From contig CANRHB010000009.1 in NCBI GenBank assembly GCA_947630325.1, positions 1 through 62,432 on the forward strand: 62,432 bases of DNA. Reading direction: 5' to 3'. Each line of letters starts with the position of its first letter. Within the stretch, counting starts at the first letter, position 1. A model generated the notes under the pieces. The model did not search any database, was not told the DNA's origin, and saw only the letters and a program-made list of their open reading frames with translations. The position numbers were made by a program, and so were the translations under genes. Source of the DNA: an uncultured Clostridia bacterium. GTDB taxonomy: Bacteria > Bacillota > Clostridia > Christensenellales > Borkfalkiaceae. Below are positions 47,430 through 55,774 of this stretch, piece by piece.

Positions 47430-47780
47430 TTAACAAAACACCCCTTCCGTCATGCGCGGAGCGCGCGGCACTTGGCTCCTCCTTAGGAGGAGCTGTCGCC
47501 GCAGGCAACTGAGGTGGTGAATAAGGTAATGAACATTTTAGGACAAAGGACACCACCCCCTTGATCCCCCTCCTCAGGAGGGGGTGAAAAAGGGAGACCC
47601 TTGCTGTCCCTTTTAGGGAAAGTACCCGAGCGAAGCGAGGGGGAAAGGGTTTTTGAAGGGCTTGCTTAAACCCCTCAGTCTCGCTCCGCTCGACAGCTCC
47701 CCTAAAAGGGGCGCCGAGAGAAACCCCTTCCTTTACGCGGGGAGCGCGCGGCACCCGCCTCAAGGGGTGGGCAAGTCCTT
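47430..47780. repeat. Composite family C repeat block reaching into gltS
   Basis: GATCCCCCTCCTCAGGAGGG, TGTCCCTTTTAGGGAAAGTACC and CGACAGCTCCCCTAAAAGGGG modules repeat the block at 33290-33525 in inverted order. The end at 47760-47775 supplies the last codons and the stop of gltS. Confidence 0.75.
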
Positions 47781-49238
47781 GCTGTCGGAGGCGTCCGAAC
47801 CTTCCGCCGAACCGTCTGCAGAAGATGAACCATCGCCGTCCGGCGGGGGCGTTGATCGCTTCCTTCGCTTAAATATCTTTGTGCGAAACAGAACGAGCGT
47901 AAAGACAACGAATGCAACAAACAAAATAGCAAAGGTCACGATGGATTCGACAAGTCCCTTCGGGCAGTACCCCAAAAGAAGAAGCAATCCCCCGCCGAAA
48001 ACGATGGCGGGCAACCCCGAATACACCATGTTCGATGCGGCAGGCGTTTCGAGTTTCGGGTCGATCTCCCGCAAAAGGATCATGCCGTTGCTCGCCGTGC
48101 CCGTCAACATGCCGAACATCGAGATAAACCCCTCGTGTTTATACCCTTGATATATGTGGTTGGAAACGAAACGAATATATGCAAACGTCGCCACAGTCCC
48201 CACCAGGCAAATGATAAGAAGCTGCCACCACATGGAGGAAAATTGGCTCCAATCGATCGCCGCAACGCCGGCGATTATCATCATATCGAACATAAAGCCG
48301 CTGATGCGGTCGAGCAGGAAGTTGTTGGTAAGTTCGCGCTTGATGATCTTCTTTTTCATGAAAAAGTTGAGGATCTGGCGCGTCAATAAGGCGAGAAGAG
48401 AACCGAGCAAGAAGTTGAATCCCCAGATGAGATTGACATTGACGAGCCGCATGATCAGATACACAATGCCATAGATGAGGATCACAAGCCCTATATTGAT
48501 GGTAAACTTGTCTACCGATTCCGTGTTGGGGATCTCGTTTTCGCCCACAAAGTCTTTTAACTCGTCCACAGGGCTCTCACTGCGTTCTATTACGCGAAGT
48601 TTCCCGCGTCTGCGCAAAATATTGAGATAAACAACGCCGACAATGGAAGCAACAAAGAACCCGATCGCCGCAATGGAAAGACCGAATGTCGTTCCGCCGG
48701 CAAAGCCGTATGAAGTCTCGAATATCTTGCCATAGTTGAGAGCTTGTCCCGTGCCCTGCCCAAAGCCGAGCGCAAGCAAAACGCCGCCCGCCGCAAAAGA
48801 AAATCCGCCTAAAACATAGAGCAGAATGCTGATCCCGATGCCGAGCATGGCCTGCATAGAATATACGCCGCCCTGCAAGACGCTCGATTCGAGCACCGCT
48901 TTTACGGTGGTCCGCCGATTCCCGCCCGTCTTTTTGAGCGCCGTTGCGATAAACCCCAGCGCAAGACAGTGGTATGTGATGATCTCCATAAGGTCGTTGT
49001 TGATGAAATTGTTGACCGCGGGGATCAGCTTCAAAAGCAAGACGATCGTCCCGCCGATAAGCGCAGACGGGATCAGGCTCTTTCGCAAAAAGGGAATGAG
49101 GCGGCGAAGCAAATTCCCCAACAAAAGCGCCGCGAAGAGAATAAAAATTTGCACAAGTGCGACCCATACCGTCCCCTCCGAAAAAGAATTTACGGTGAGT
49201 AGCTGTGAACCGTTAACGCTTGCCTGGAGCAAGTCCAT
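47760..49238 (-). CDS. gltS: Sodium/glutamate symporter, GltS (ESS) family
   Basis: The 492-residue protein has about 12 membrane segments in two inverted halves, with glycine-rich GFGQGTGQALNYGKIFE and GMLTGTASNGMILLREIDP loops that are typical of ESS-family glutamate-sodium carriers. The last 40 residues are a disordered Ser/Asp/Gly tail ending in codons that come from a family C repeat. It starts at 49238 behind GGAGGAG, inside the end of plsC (26-base overlap), so the two are co-translated. Confidence 0.88.
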   Translation of the reverse strand: MDLLQASVNGSQLLTVNSFSEGTVWVALVQIFILFAALLLGNLLRRLIPFLRKSLIPSALIGGTIVLLLKLIPAVNNFINNDLMEIITYHCLALGFIATALKKTGGNRRTTVKAVLESSVLQGGVYSMQAMLGIGISILLYVLGGFSFAAGGVLLALGFGQGTGQALNYGKIFETSYGFAGGTTFGLSIAAIGFFVASIVGVVYLNILRRRGKLRVIERSESPVDELKDFVGENEIPNTESVDKFTINIGLVILIYGIVYLIMRLVNVNLIWGFNFLLGSLLALLTRQILNFFMKKKIIKRELTNNFLLDRISGFMFDMMIIAGVAAIDWSQFSSMWWQLLIICLVGTVATFAYIRFVSNHIYQGYKHEGFISMFGMLTGTASNGMILLREIDPKLETPAASNMVYSGLPAIVFGGGLLLLLGYCPKGLVESIVTFAILFVAFVVFTLVLFRTKIFKRRKRSTPPPDGDGSSSADGSAEGSDASDSKDLPTP

Positions 49239-50406
49239 AATACTTGTCTCCTCCTTTTTTTACGATCTGTTCGCAAACGCGGTTGAAAAACAGCAGATAT
49301 TTGATCCCGTTGAAACGCTCGTCCCCTATGACGATGTAGGACTTATCCCCCGCGTTGAAGGAAAATTTGTTGCCGTCGTTTGCGCTTCCGCCGAATATTT
49401 CCGACGTGGAAATGCTCCATTCTCCTACCGAAAGAAGTTCCTTACTGAGGGTAATTTCCCCTTCCGCCACCTTGACGCGCTCCTGCGTCGTCTTGTCGAA
49501 CAGGCGAACGCTCTTGTCCGTGCAAAGCGTCTGTTCCTTTTCGATATGGAACTCCCGAACATAGCCGAGTTGATAGTCGTACCATTCGACAAGTCTGCCG
49601 AAATGAAAGTCCGGGTCGGCGGACTTCAGGCGGAGATCTTCCCCATAGGCAACGGTAAGCCCGCACTTTTTGCAAGAGATCTCGTTCCCGCTTGAGACGA
49701 GAGTATCCTGTGCCCCGCACTTTGGACAGACGAACAGTTCGCGTTCGAGATATTCCGCACGTCTTTTTGAACGGTACAATTCGCCGCTCTCCGAATCGAC
49801 GACGTTGAGTCCGGAAACGATCTCCTCATATAGTTCGTCGTCACTCATGGCATTGAGCCGCTCTACCGGAATGATCTCTTTGATCCCGCCCGTATATTTC
49901 CCTTTACGGATCCCCTTTCCCCAACGCGGTTGCACACCGTATCCGCCGTGAAAATTGTATAAAATGACGGGGATCTTGAAGAGCCGGACGAGTTTGACGA
50001 CCGAACGCTCAATGTGGAAACAGCTGTCGTTCCATTGACGGTTGCCCTCGGGGAAAATGGCGACCGTTCCGCCCTGTTTCACCACCGAATACAGCGCGCG
50101 GATACAGGATATATCCGCCGTACCCTTGCGGATCCTGATGGGCCCGAAAGCGTATAGAAGCAGACGGACATACCACTTGCGCGACCAAAGCGCGTCGCTT
50201 GCCGCAAAGTAAATGGGGCGTCTGATCGATATAGCAACAAAAGCGGGATCGAGAAAACTTTGATGATTGGATAAGATCAGATAGTTCTGCTTTTTGTCGA
50301 GGGTCTCTTTTTTTGTTTTGAAGTGATATCTGCACGCCAAAAGCCGCGCAACGGGGCGCAATACGGGGAAGAAAATTCTATGCCGAAATTTGACGTGTTT
50401 TTTCAT
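49213..50406 (-). CDS. plsC: PlsC-like lysophospholipid acyltransferase with zinc ribbon
   Basis: The 397-residue protein has the acyltransferase motifs NHQSFLD near residue 48 and FPEGNR near residue 120, the HX4D/FPEG pair of 1-acyl-glycerol-3-phosphate acyltransferases. Beyond residue 230 is an unusual extension with a CPKCG...CKKCG zinc ribbon and a beta-rich region. It should acylate lysophosphatidic acid at the membrane. I start at the ATG at 50406 behind CGGAG. Its promoter sits close to the end of the integrated element. Confidence 0.88.
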   Translation of the reverse strand: MKKHVKFRHRIFFPVLRPVARLLACRYHFKTKKETLDKKQNYLILSNHQSFLDPAFVAISIRRPIYFAASDALWSRKWYVRLLLYAFGPIRIRKGTADISCIRALYSVVKQGGTVAIFPEGNRQWNDSCFHIERSVVKLVRLFKIPVILYNFHGGYGVQPRWGKGIRKGKYTGGIKEIIPVERLNAMSDDELYEEIVSGLNVVDSESGELYRSKRRAEYLERELFVCPKCGAQDTLVSSGNEISCKKCGLTVAYGEDLRLKSADPDFHFGRLVEWYDYQLGYVREFHIEKEQTLCTDKSVRLFDKTTQERVKVAEGEITLSKELLSVGEWSISTSEIFGGSANDGNKFSFNAGDKSYIVIGDERFNGIKYLLFFNRVCEQIVKKGGDKYYGLAPGKR

Positions 50407-50428
50407 TGTCCGCTCCGAATATACCGTC

Positions 50429-50457
50429 ATTATAGCATACTTTTTGTCAAAAAACAA
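50429..50457 (-). promoter_or_regulatory. Promoter of plsC-gltS
   Basis: Minus-strand TTGTTT (50457-50452) and TATAAT (50434-50429) are 17 bases apart. The left end of the mobile element lies just beyond it. Confidence 0.65.
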
Positions 50458-50493
50458 CAAAAAACCACCGATAACGCAAGAATGAGTATAGAA

Positions 50494-50525
50494 AGGGCTT
50501 ATCCCTGTTACGGAATAAGCCCTAA
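50494..50525 (-). terminator. Terminator of the recombinase gene
   Basis: AGGGCTTAT (50494-50502) and ATAAGCCCT (50515-50523) pair and overlap the recombinase stop codon. Confidence 0.7.
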
Positions 50526-52405
50526 TGTTTGATTACGATTCGTTCGGCGGTACGCTTTGCCTTGCCGCGGAAGTTACTTTCTCGGGTTCTTGATGTTAGC
50601 CTGTGCAGTACTCCACTTTGATATGTATTTTTTGCGATACTGTCAATTTCCGTGAAGTACTGATTGTGAAAAAAAGTAGGCAACACCCCGTCGTCCTCTA
50701 CCGTTCTCACATCCAACCGCAAGGTATTTTTACGACCTTCCAACGTGCAGAACGATTGATGATACTCACCTTCATCAAGCGTCAAGAACCAACTGAAATG
50801 CGTTGGACTATCGACAATGATCGTAGCGACAAACTTCTCGATGAGCGCAGCGGGAACCTTCCCCGCTTTATACTCCGATAACTCTTGAAGTCTCGCTTTT
50901 AGTTTTGTGATGTCGATCTCTTTCCGCGTTTCTATTGTATCAGAGGGGCTCGCCTTTGTCAAGTCTTGCTGTAACTTTTCTAATTCAGATTCGGTTTCCC
51001 CTCGCAATCTCAAATAATCTTCTTTTCCAATCTCACCGTCTGCCCTCATATTCATGAGATTGGCAAGTCTGTTTTTTGCTCTTTCGATCTTCCCCTCTAT
51101 CCCTGCAATTTCTTCTTTTGTCATTGCCGTGTCGCTTTGGAAATTACGATTAAAAATCTCTATTGCCTCCAACACGGCATCTTTTCGGTCTACCCAAAGT
51201 TCACGGAACAGATGTGCCGCCATAACTTCAAACTTCCAGTCACAAATCATGGAACCGTCGCAGTAGCCTTCTGTATCCAGTCCGCTTTGCTCGCGCAGCG
51301 TTTTGGACCCGTTATTTAGGACTCGATAGCATCTGTATCCGTATGACCAACTTCCGTCTTTCCTCTGATGCCATCTGTTTTTTCTTAACTTTGATCCGCA
51401 GGAGCAACGCGCCTTATGGAGAAAAACATCGTCGGTCTGTTTCACCCCGAAGGGGCGCATTGTTCCGTCCTCACGCCTCAAATGCTGTGTCTTTTTCCTC
51501 CTCAATTCAGCACAATAGTCCCAAAGTTCTTCGGAAACGATTGGCTCAAAATCCCCTTTTATATATAGGTAAGAGGTTTCGTCAAGATTTTTGATCCGTT
51601 TTTGATCGAGGTAGTTGTTGCAAAATGATTTCAAATAGCATTTATAGCCCTTATATGTCGCATTGCGCAAAATCCTCCCCACCTTTGAGCATTCCCAACT
51701 GACCTTTCCCACCCCGTCTTTGCGTTTCAAACGTGTGAGTTCATTAACGATCCGTTTCTCGCCGTACCCTTTGGAATACAAATCAAAAATGATTCTTACA
51801 GTTTCCGCTTGCTCCGAATTGATTACATAGGTTCCTTTTGCTTTATCCCTATCGTAACCTATGATGTTTCCGTTGCCATAAAGAACGCCGTTATCGCGGC
51901 TTATCTTTTGTCCTGCTCGCACTCGTTCGGAAGTTTTTCTGCTTTCTTCTTGCGCTAATGTTGCCATGAGCGATAAGCGCAGTTCTCCATCGCCGTCCAT
52001 AGTCCATATATTATCTTCGACAAAGTAGACTTCAACGCCATATTCTTTCAACTCACGGGTAACTACAAGGGTATCAACCGTATTACGCGCAAATCGGCAG
52101 ACCTCACGGGTGACAATCAAATCGAATTTGCGTTTTTTTGCGTCGGCAATCATTTCCATAAAAGACGGACGCTTTTTTGCTTGTGTCCCTGTAATACCCT
52201 CATCGATATACTTGCGCAAAACATGCCAGTTCTTATGATACCTTGCTTGATCGTCATACCATTGCATCTGATTTTCAAGCGCGGCAAGCTGCGCTTCATG
52301 TTCCGTGGAGACTCTGCCATAAAACACAACTTGCCTATCTCTGAAACGATCCGTATTAACATTTGTCGGCAATACAACTTTATTTTGGTTTTGCACAAAA
52401 TTCAT
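50522..52405 (-). CDS. Large serine recombinase, element integrase
   Basis: The 627-residue protein has a resolvase catalytic domain with nucleophile Ser33 in FYGRVSTEHEAQ. A recombinase domain (KVGRILRNATYKGY near residue 245) and a zinc ribbon (CSCGSKLRKN and a later GYRCYR) follow, then a coiled coil at about 430-480. This is the large serine integrase type used by Tn4451-like and ICE elements for att-site integration and excision. It starts behind GAGGAG, next to a small SHOCT-like frame. Confidence 0.95.
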   Translation of the reverse strand: MNFVQNQNKVVLPTNVNTDRFRDRQVVFYGRVSTEHEAQLAALENQMQWYDDQARYHKNWHVLRKYIDEGITGTQAKKRPSFMEMIADAKKRKFDLIVTREVCRFARNTVDTLVVTRELKEYGVEVYFVEDNIWTMDGDGELRLSLMATLAQEESRKTSERVRAGQKISRDNGVLYGNGNIIGYDRDKAKGTYVINSEQAETVRIIFDLYSKGYGEKRIVNELTRLKRKDGVGKVSWECSKVGRILRNATYKGYKCYLKSFCNNYLDQKRIKNLDETSYLYIKGDFEPIVSEELWDYCAELRRKKTQHLRREDGTMRPFGVKQTDDVFLHKARCSCGSKLRKNRWHQRKDGSWSYGYRCYRVLNNGSKTLREQSGLDTEGYCDGSMICDWKFEVMAAHLFRELWVDRKDAVLEAIEIFNRNFQSDTAMTKEEIAGIEGKIERAKNRLANLMNMRADGEIGKEDYLRLRGETESELEKLQQDLTKASPSDTIETRKEIDITKLKARLQELSEYKAGKVPAALIEKFVATIIVDSPTHFSWFLTLDEGEYHQSFCTLEGRKNTLRLDVRTVEDDGVLPTFFHNQYFTEIDSIAKNTYQSGVLHRLTSRTRESNFRGKAKRTAERIVIKH

Positions 52406-52421
52406 TTTTGTTCTCCTCTAC

Positions 52422-52577
52422 TTATTTTTTCGTCGCCTTGTCCTTTATACAGGTTTTCCGTTCTTCCTCTATCTTCTTGTAGGTCGCAAAATTTATCAAA
52501 CCCTCTTCAAAAAGAATTTCTAAAAGTTTATAGGCGACAAATTTATTATCGAATTTTTTCTCTGCGCTTTCCGTAAT
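52422..52577 (-). CDS. Small SHOCT-like protein without a standard start codon
   Basis: A 51-codon frame reads ITESAEKKFDNKF... and ends ...KDKATKK. Its AYKLLEILFEEGLINFATYKKIEEE core resembles SHOCT-type small proteins that often precede element recombinases. A GGAGG lies just upstream, but a TAA precedes the frame and only ATT or ACG is available near the site. Either it starts at a rare codon, starts inside at TTG, or is decaying. It ends 16 bases before the recombinase start. Confidence 0.5.
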   Translation of the reverse strand: MTESAEKKFDNKFVAYKLLEILFEEGLINFATYKKIEEERKTCIKDKATKK

Positions 52578-52657
52578 TCCTCCTTACGATGAAGCGCAGG
52601 TGGCAAGTTGCGCCTCATCTTTCGATGAATCCGCAACTTGCCTTTGCAGTTCGGTTT

Positions 52658-52885
52658 TTATCCCTTTTGTCCTTGTTCAGTTTGCTTTTTCAAACTTTCA
52701 TATCCTTGACGGATCAATTCCACTTTTGTGATCTCATGCTCTTTCAAAAAAGCATTGATCTCTTCGAGTTCGCCTCGCGGCAAATAGGTACTAAATGTCC
52801 CATTTGTCGCTTTGCGTTTTTCTTTGTGCTTATCCTCATACCTACGCTTTATAATGCGGCTCGGCGTATCTTCTTTTCTTTCCAT
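52658..52885 (-). CDS. Small ribbon-helix-helix-like DNA-binding protein
   Basis: The 75-residue basic protein has a Lys/Arg-rich N-terminus and the stretch GTFSTYLPRGELEEINAFLKEHEITKVELIRQG. This resembles a beta strand followed by two helices of an Arc/MobC-like ribbon-helix-helix fold. On mobile elements such proteins help nick DNA or repress genes. It lies 9 bases after the TnpV-like gene. Confidence 0.7.
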   Translation of the reverse strand: MERKEDTPSRIIKRRYEDKHKEKRKATNGTFSTYLPRGELEEINAFLKEHEITKVELIRQGYESLKKQTEQGQKG

Positions 52886-52894
52886 AGCGCCCCT

Positions 52895-53257
52895 TTAACT
52901 TACATAGACAAGTTCATTCAAGATCTCTTCTTCGATTGCCGCATTCATTGCGTTCAGTCTGCGCACGTCCGTCAAGTAGTCACCCGTCCGTTTGTATTGC
53001 TCGCTCTTGGAAAGTTTTTCGCGCAACACTTCGTCCATCTCCTCCGCCCGCCGGTCAATGCCGTGCAAGTATTCGGGAAGATTTTCTATCGTCCACATCT
53101 TTGCTTGGGCACGGTTTTCAAGGTAGTCGCGTGCAAGCGTTCCGTACTTCCCATACACATGGTGTACGGGCGGCACAAGCTCTTCATAGCGCATGACTTC
53201 CTCTTCCGTCAAGCCCTCTCCCCTCTCGGCTTTCGTCAAAATTTCAGCGTCGTTCAT
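52895..53257 (-). CDS. TnpV-like element protein
   Basis: The 120-residue protein resembles TnpV of Tn4451-type elements: YGKYGTLARDYLENR..., then an IDRRAEEMDEVLREKL helix and a final IEEEILNELVYVS. The function of TnpV is not known. It starts behind AAAGGAGGAAA and leads the small operon with the ribbon-helix-helix-like gene. Confidence 0.75.
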   Translation of the reverse strand: MNDAEILTKAERGEGLTEEEVMRYEELVPPVHHVYGKYGTLARDYLENRAQAKMWTIENLPEYLHGIDRRAEEMDEVLREKLSKSEQYKRTGDYLTDVRRLNAMNAAIEEEILNELVYVS

Positions 53258-53292
53258 GTTGTTTCCTCCTTTTAAGTACAGGTCGTAAGCAT

Positions 53293-53321
53293 ACGATATA
53301 CTATTTTTCCGTGTTTGTCAA
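53293..53321 (-). promoter_or_regulatory. Promoter of the TnpV-like gene
   Basis: Minus-strand TTGACA (53321-53316) and TATCGT (53298-53293) are 17 bases apart. Confidence 0.65.
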
Positions 53322-53359
53322 GAGGTTTCGGAAAATTTCTTCGCTCAATCTTTTGGTTG

Positions 53360-55774
53360 TCATGTGACAAGTGCGGCGATGCCTCTCATGAGGTAGGGAC
53401 AAGCGACGACGATTGCAAAGATGACGACCAAGCCGATGACATAGTTCACAAGCATTTTCTTTGCCTTTGCCTTGTCCTCGTTTTTGACGGCTATAATGAT
53501 TGCCACGCCGATTGCAATGCTCCACAGTCCCGCCGTCGCAAGGAGTACCCAATACATATAGGGCGCGTACTGCTCGAACAGATATTCCACATAGTTCGTC
53601 ACCTGTTCATATTGATTTCCGAGTTCCTGCGTATAGCTGTCGCCGCAGACCGAACAGGTATATTGTCTTATCGTATTGTCGCCCGAAGTGGTTGAGCTTG
53701 TGATTTCATAGTGATGACCGAGCGCGGGAATACGGCTTTCTACCGCCTCGCCGCATTTGTCACAAACTTGCTTTCTCATGCCGTCCGTGGTACAGGTCGC
53801 GGCGTTCACGATCATGTTCGTAAAACTATGCCCTGTCGGGTATGTTCCGTCGCTTTCCCGTTTCTCATAGCCGCACACTTGGCACGAGTACACCGTCATT
53901 CCAAATTCGGTGCAAGTCGGTAATTCTGTCTCGGTGATAAAGTTATGCCCGAGCGGTTGCGTTTCGTTGTCTCGGTAATTCGTACCGCAGATCTCGCACT
54001 CATGCAGGGTATAGCCTCCCGTCTCACAAGTGGCGGGGTAGGAGCTTGACACATAGCGATGTCCCGTGGCTTGTGTTTCTCCGCTTCGGTAACTGCTCTC
54101 GCAACGAGAACAGTTATAAACGGTGTAGCCGCTTGTAGTGCATGTCGGCGATACAACGGTGGCGATGTAATTATGCCCGAGTGCTTGTGTTTCGTTGTCT
54201 CGGTAACTGTCACCGCAACGGGAGCAAACATAGACAGTATATCCTCTATCCACACAGGTCGGCGCAGTTATGGAGGCGACGTAACTATGCCCCAAACCTC
54301 CTTGCGTGGACTCCGAGTAGGTCTGCCCGCAACGGGAACATTTATAATTTGTCGTCCCGCCCGTACAGGAATTACTTTGCGTGATAGTGTAGTTGTGTCC
54401 GAGCGGTTGCGTCTCATTGTCGCGGTAGCTGTCGCCGCAGTTGGAACAGGTAAAGATCGTATAGCCGCCCGAAGTACAGGTCGGCTCGGTGACAGACGGC
54501 ACATAGTCATGCCCATACCCTTCTCCCGTCGATACCGTGCTGTAATTGCAACGGGAACAGGTATAAACGGTCGTCTCCAACGTGCAGGAGATCGAGCGCG
54601 CCGCCGAAAGGCTATGCCCGAGTGCGGGCGCTTTGCTTTCCGTATAGGAGTCCCCGCAACGGGAGCATGTATAAGTTGTGTACCCGTCCGCAGTACAGGT
54701 AGGAGCGGTCGTTTTCGCCGTGTAGCTGTGTCCGAGTGCCGATGTCTTATTCCCCGTATAAGAACTTCCGCAACGGGAACATGAATAAGTCGTGTACCCG
54801 TCCGAAGTGCAGGAAGGAGAGGTTGTCGTTGCCGTGTAGCTGTGTCCGAGTGCCGATGTCCTGTTCCCTGTATAAGTGTCCCCGCAACGGGAGCATGTAT
54901 AAGTTGTGTACCCGTCCGCAGTACAGGTGGGAGGAGTCGTCGTTGCCGTGTAGCTATGTCCTATCCCGTCGCCCGTCGTTTTGGAATATGTATCTCCGCA
55001 ACGAGAACAACGATATATGGTCGTTTCGCCCGTACAAGTTGTGGTCTGTGTTTCTTTGTAGTCATGCCCGAGCGCGGACGTTTTGTCGTCTGTGTAAGAG
55101 TAGCCGCACGAACATTTATAAGTCGTGTAACCGCCCGCCGTGCATGTCGGTTTCGTCACGGTTGGGGTGTAACTGTGAACATGACCGCCGATTTTGAAAT
55201 TGAACGTACACTCAATTATGACTACACGGCGCACATTGCGGAGTGGACCTGTCTGTGTCCAATTCGATTGTCCTACATACGTCACATAATATGTCCCGTC
55301 GTCAAGAGTAGCGGATATTTTTTTTGTTGACGCAGACGCGACAACCGTTCCAGACGCTTTCTTGATTTGGAAAGAGTTTTTGTCGTAAATCGAATTTAGC
55401 ACGTTTATCGTAACTTCTTTCGAGTTTAGCGTGCCTCCTTGTACGAGCGTCCCTGTCCCTGCTGTACTATCGGGATAGCTCCCATAAATTTCAAATTCAA
55501 TCTCGCATTTTTCGGATACGCTTTGGGCGATGTGTGCGTCAGATTTCAACACGTTCTTTTTTTCCGCCTCAACATTCATTTTGGGGTCGGCACTTGGATC
55601 AGTAGTCGCACCCGCAGAATACTTGTAGTCGAAGTACATCTTGTACCGAGGCGTTCCTGCCGCCGAAACTGTTTTTGCACCCGCCCTTATTGAAAAGCCG
55701 AGAAAAAGTGCAAGCGCACAAAGTAAGAGCGCAGAAAGGACTACCGCAAAAGTGCCTTTTCTTTTAATCCCCAT
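53360..55774 (-). CDS. Surface zinc-ribbon-repeat protein fused to a VirB2-like pilin module
   Basis: This 804-residue precursor has a signal peptide, a 150-residue N-terminal domain, and 14 repeats of about 38 residues from residue 170 to 710. Each repeat reads GH.Y.......C......Y.C..CG, with His, Cys and a CxxC pair. The last 80 residues have two membrane helices and resemble the separate pilin at 59706-60008: IAVKNEDKAKAKKMLVNYVIG here, IAHRNEEKINARDMVKNLIIG there. It overlaps the VirB4 stop by 11 bases. I infer an adhesin displayed by a pilin-type membrane anchor; zinc binding or disulfides are both possible. Confidence 0.85.
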   Translation of the reverse strand: MGIKRKGTFAVVLSALLLCALALFLGFSIRAGAKTVSAAGTPRYKMYFDYKYSAGATTDPSADPKMNVEAEKKNVLKSDAHIAQSVSEKCEIEFEIYGSYPDSTAGTGTLVQGGTLNSKEVTINVLNSIYDKNSFQIKKASGTVVASASTKKISATLDDGTYYVTYVGQSNWTQTGPLRNVRRVVIIECTFNFKIGGHVHSYTPTVTKPTCTAGGYTTYKCSCGYSYTDDKTSALGHDYKETQTTTCTGETTIYRCSRCGDTYSKTTGDGIGHSYTATTTPPTCTADGYTTYTCSRCGDTYTGNRTSALGHSYTATTTSPSCTSDGYTTYSCSRCGSSYTGNKTSALGHSYTAKTTAPTCTADGYTTYTCSRCGDSYTESKAPALGHSLSAARSISCTLETTVYTCSRCNYSTVSTGEGYGHDYVPSVTEPTCTSGGYTIFTCSNCGDSYRDNETQPLGHNYTITQSNSCTGGTTNYKCSRCGQTYSESTQGGLGHSYVASITAPTCVDRGYTVYVCSRCGDSYRDNETQALGHNYIATVVSPTCTTSGYTVYNCSRCESSYRSGETQATGHRYVSSSYPATCETGGYTLHECEICGTNYRDNETQPLGHNFITETELPTCTEFGMTVYSCQVCGYEKRESDGTYPTGHSFTNMIVNAATCTTDGMRKQVCDKCGEAVESRIPALGHHYEITSSTTSGDNTIRQYTCSVCGDSYTQELGNQYEQVTNYVEYLFEQYAPYMYWVLLATAGLWSIAIGVAIIIAVKNEDKAKAKKMLVNYVIGLVVIFAIVVACPYLMRGIAALVT

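Noticed and set aside
53500-55200. Regular repeats that could be taken for a CRISPR array
   Set aside because: The period is about 114 bases, units diverge as coding sequence, and they encode the 38-residue surface repeats in one open frame.
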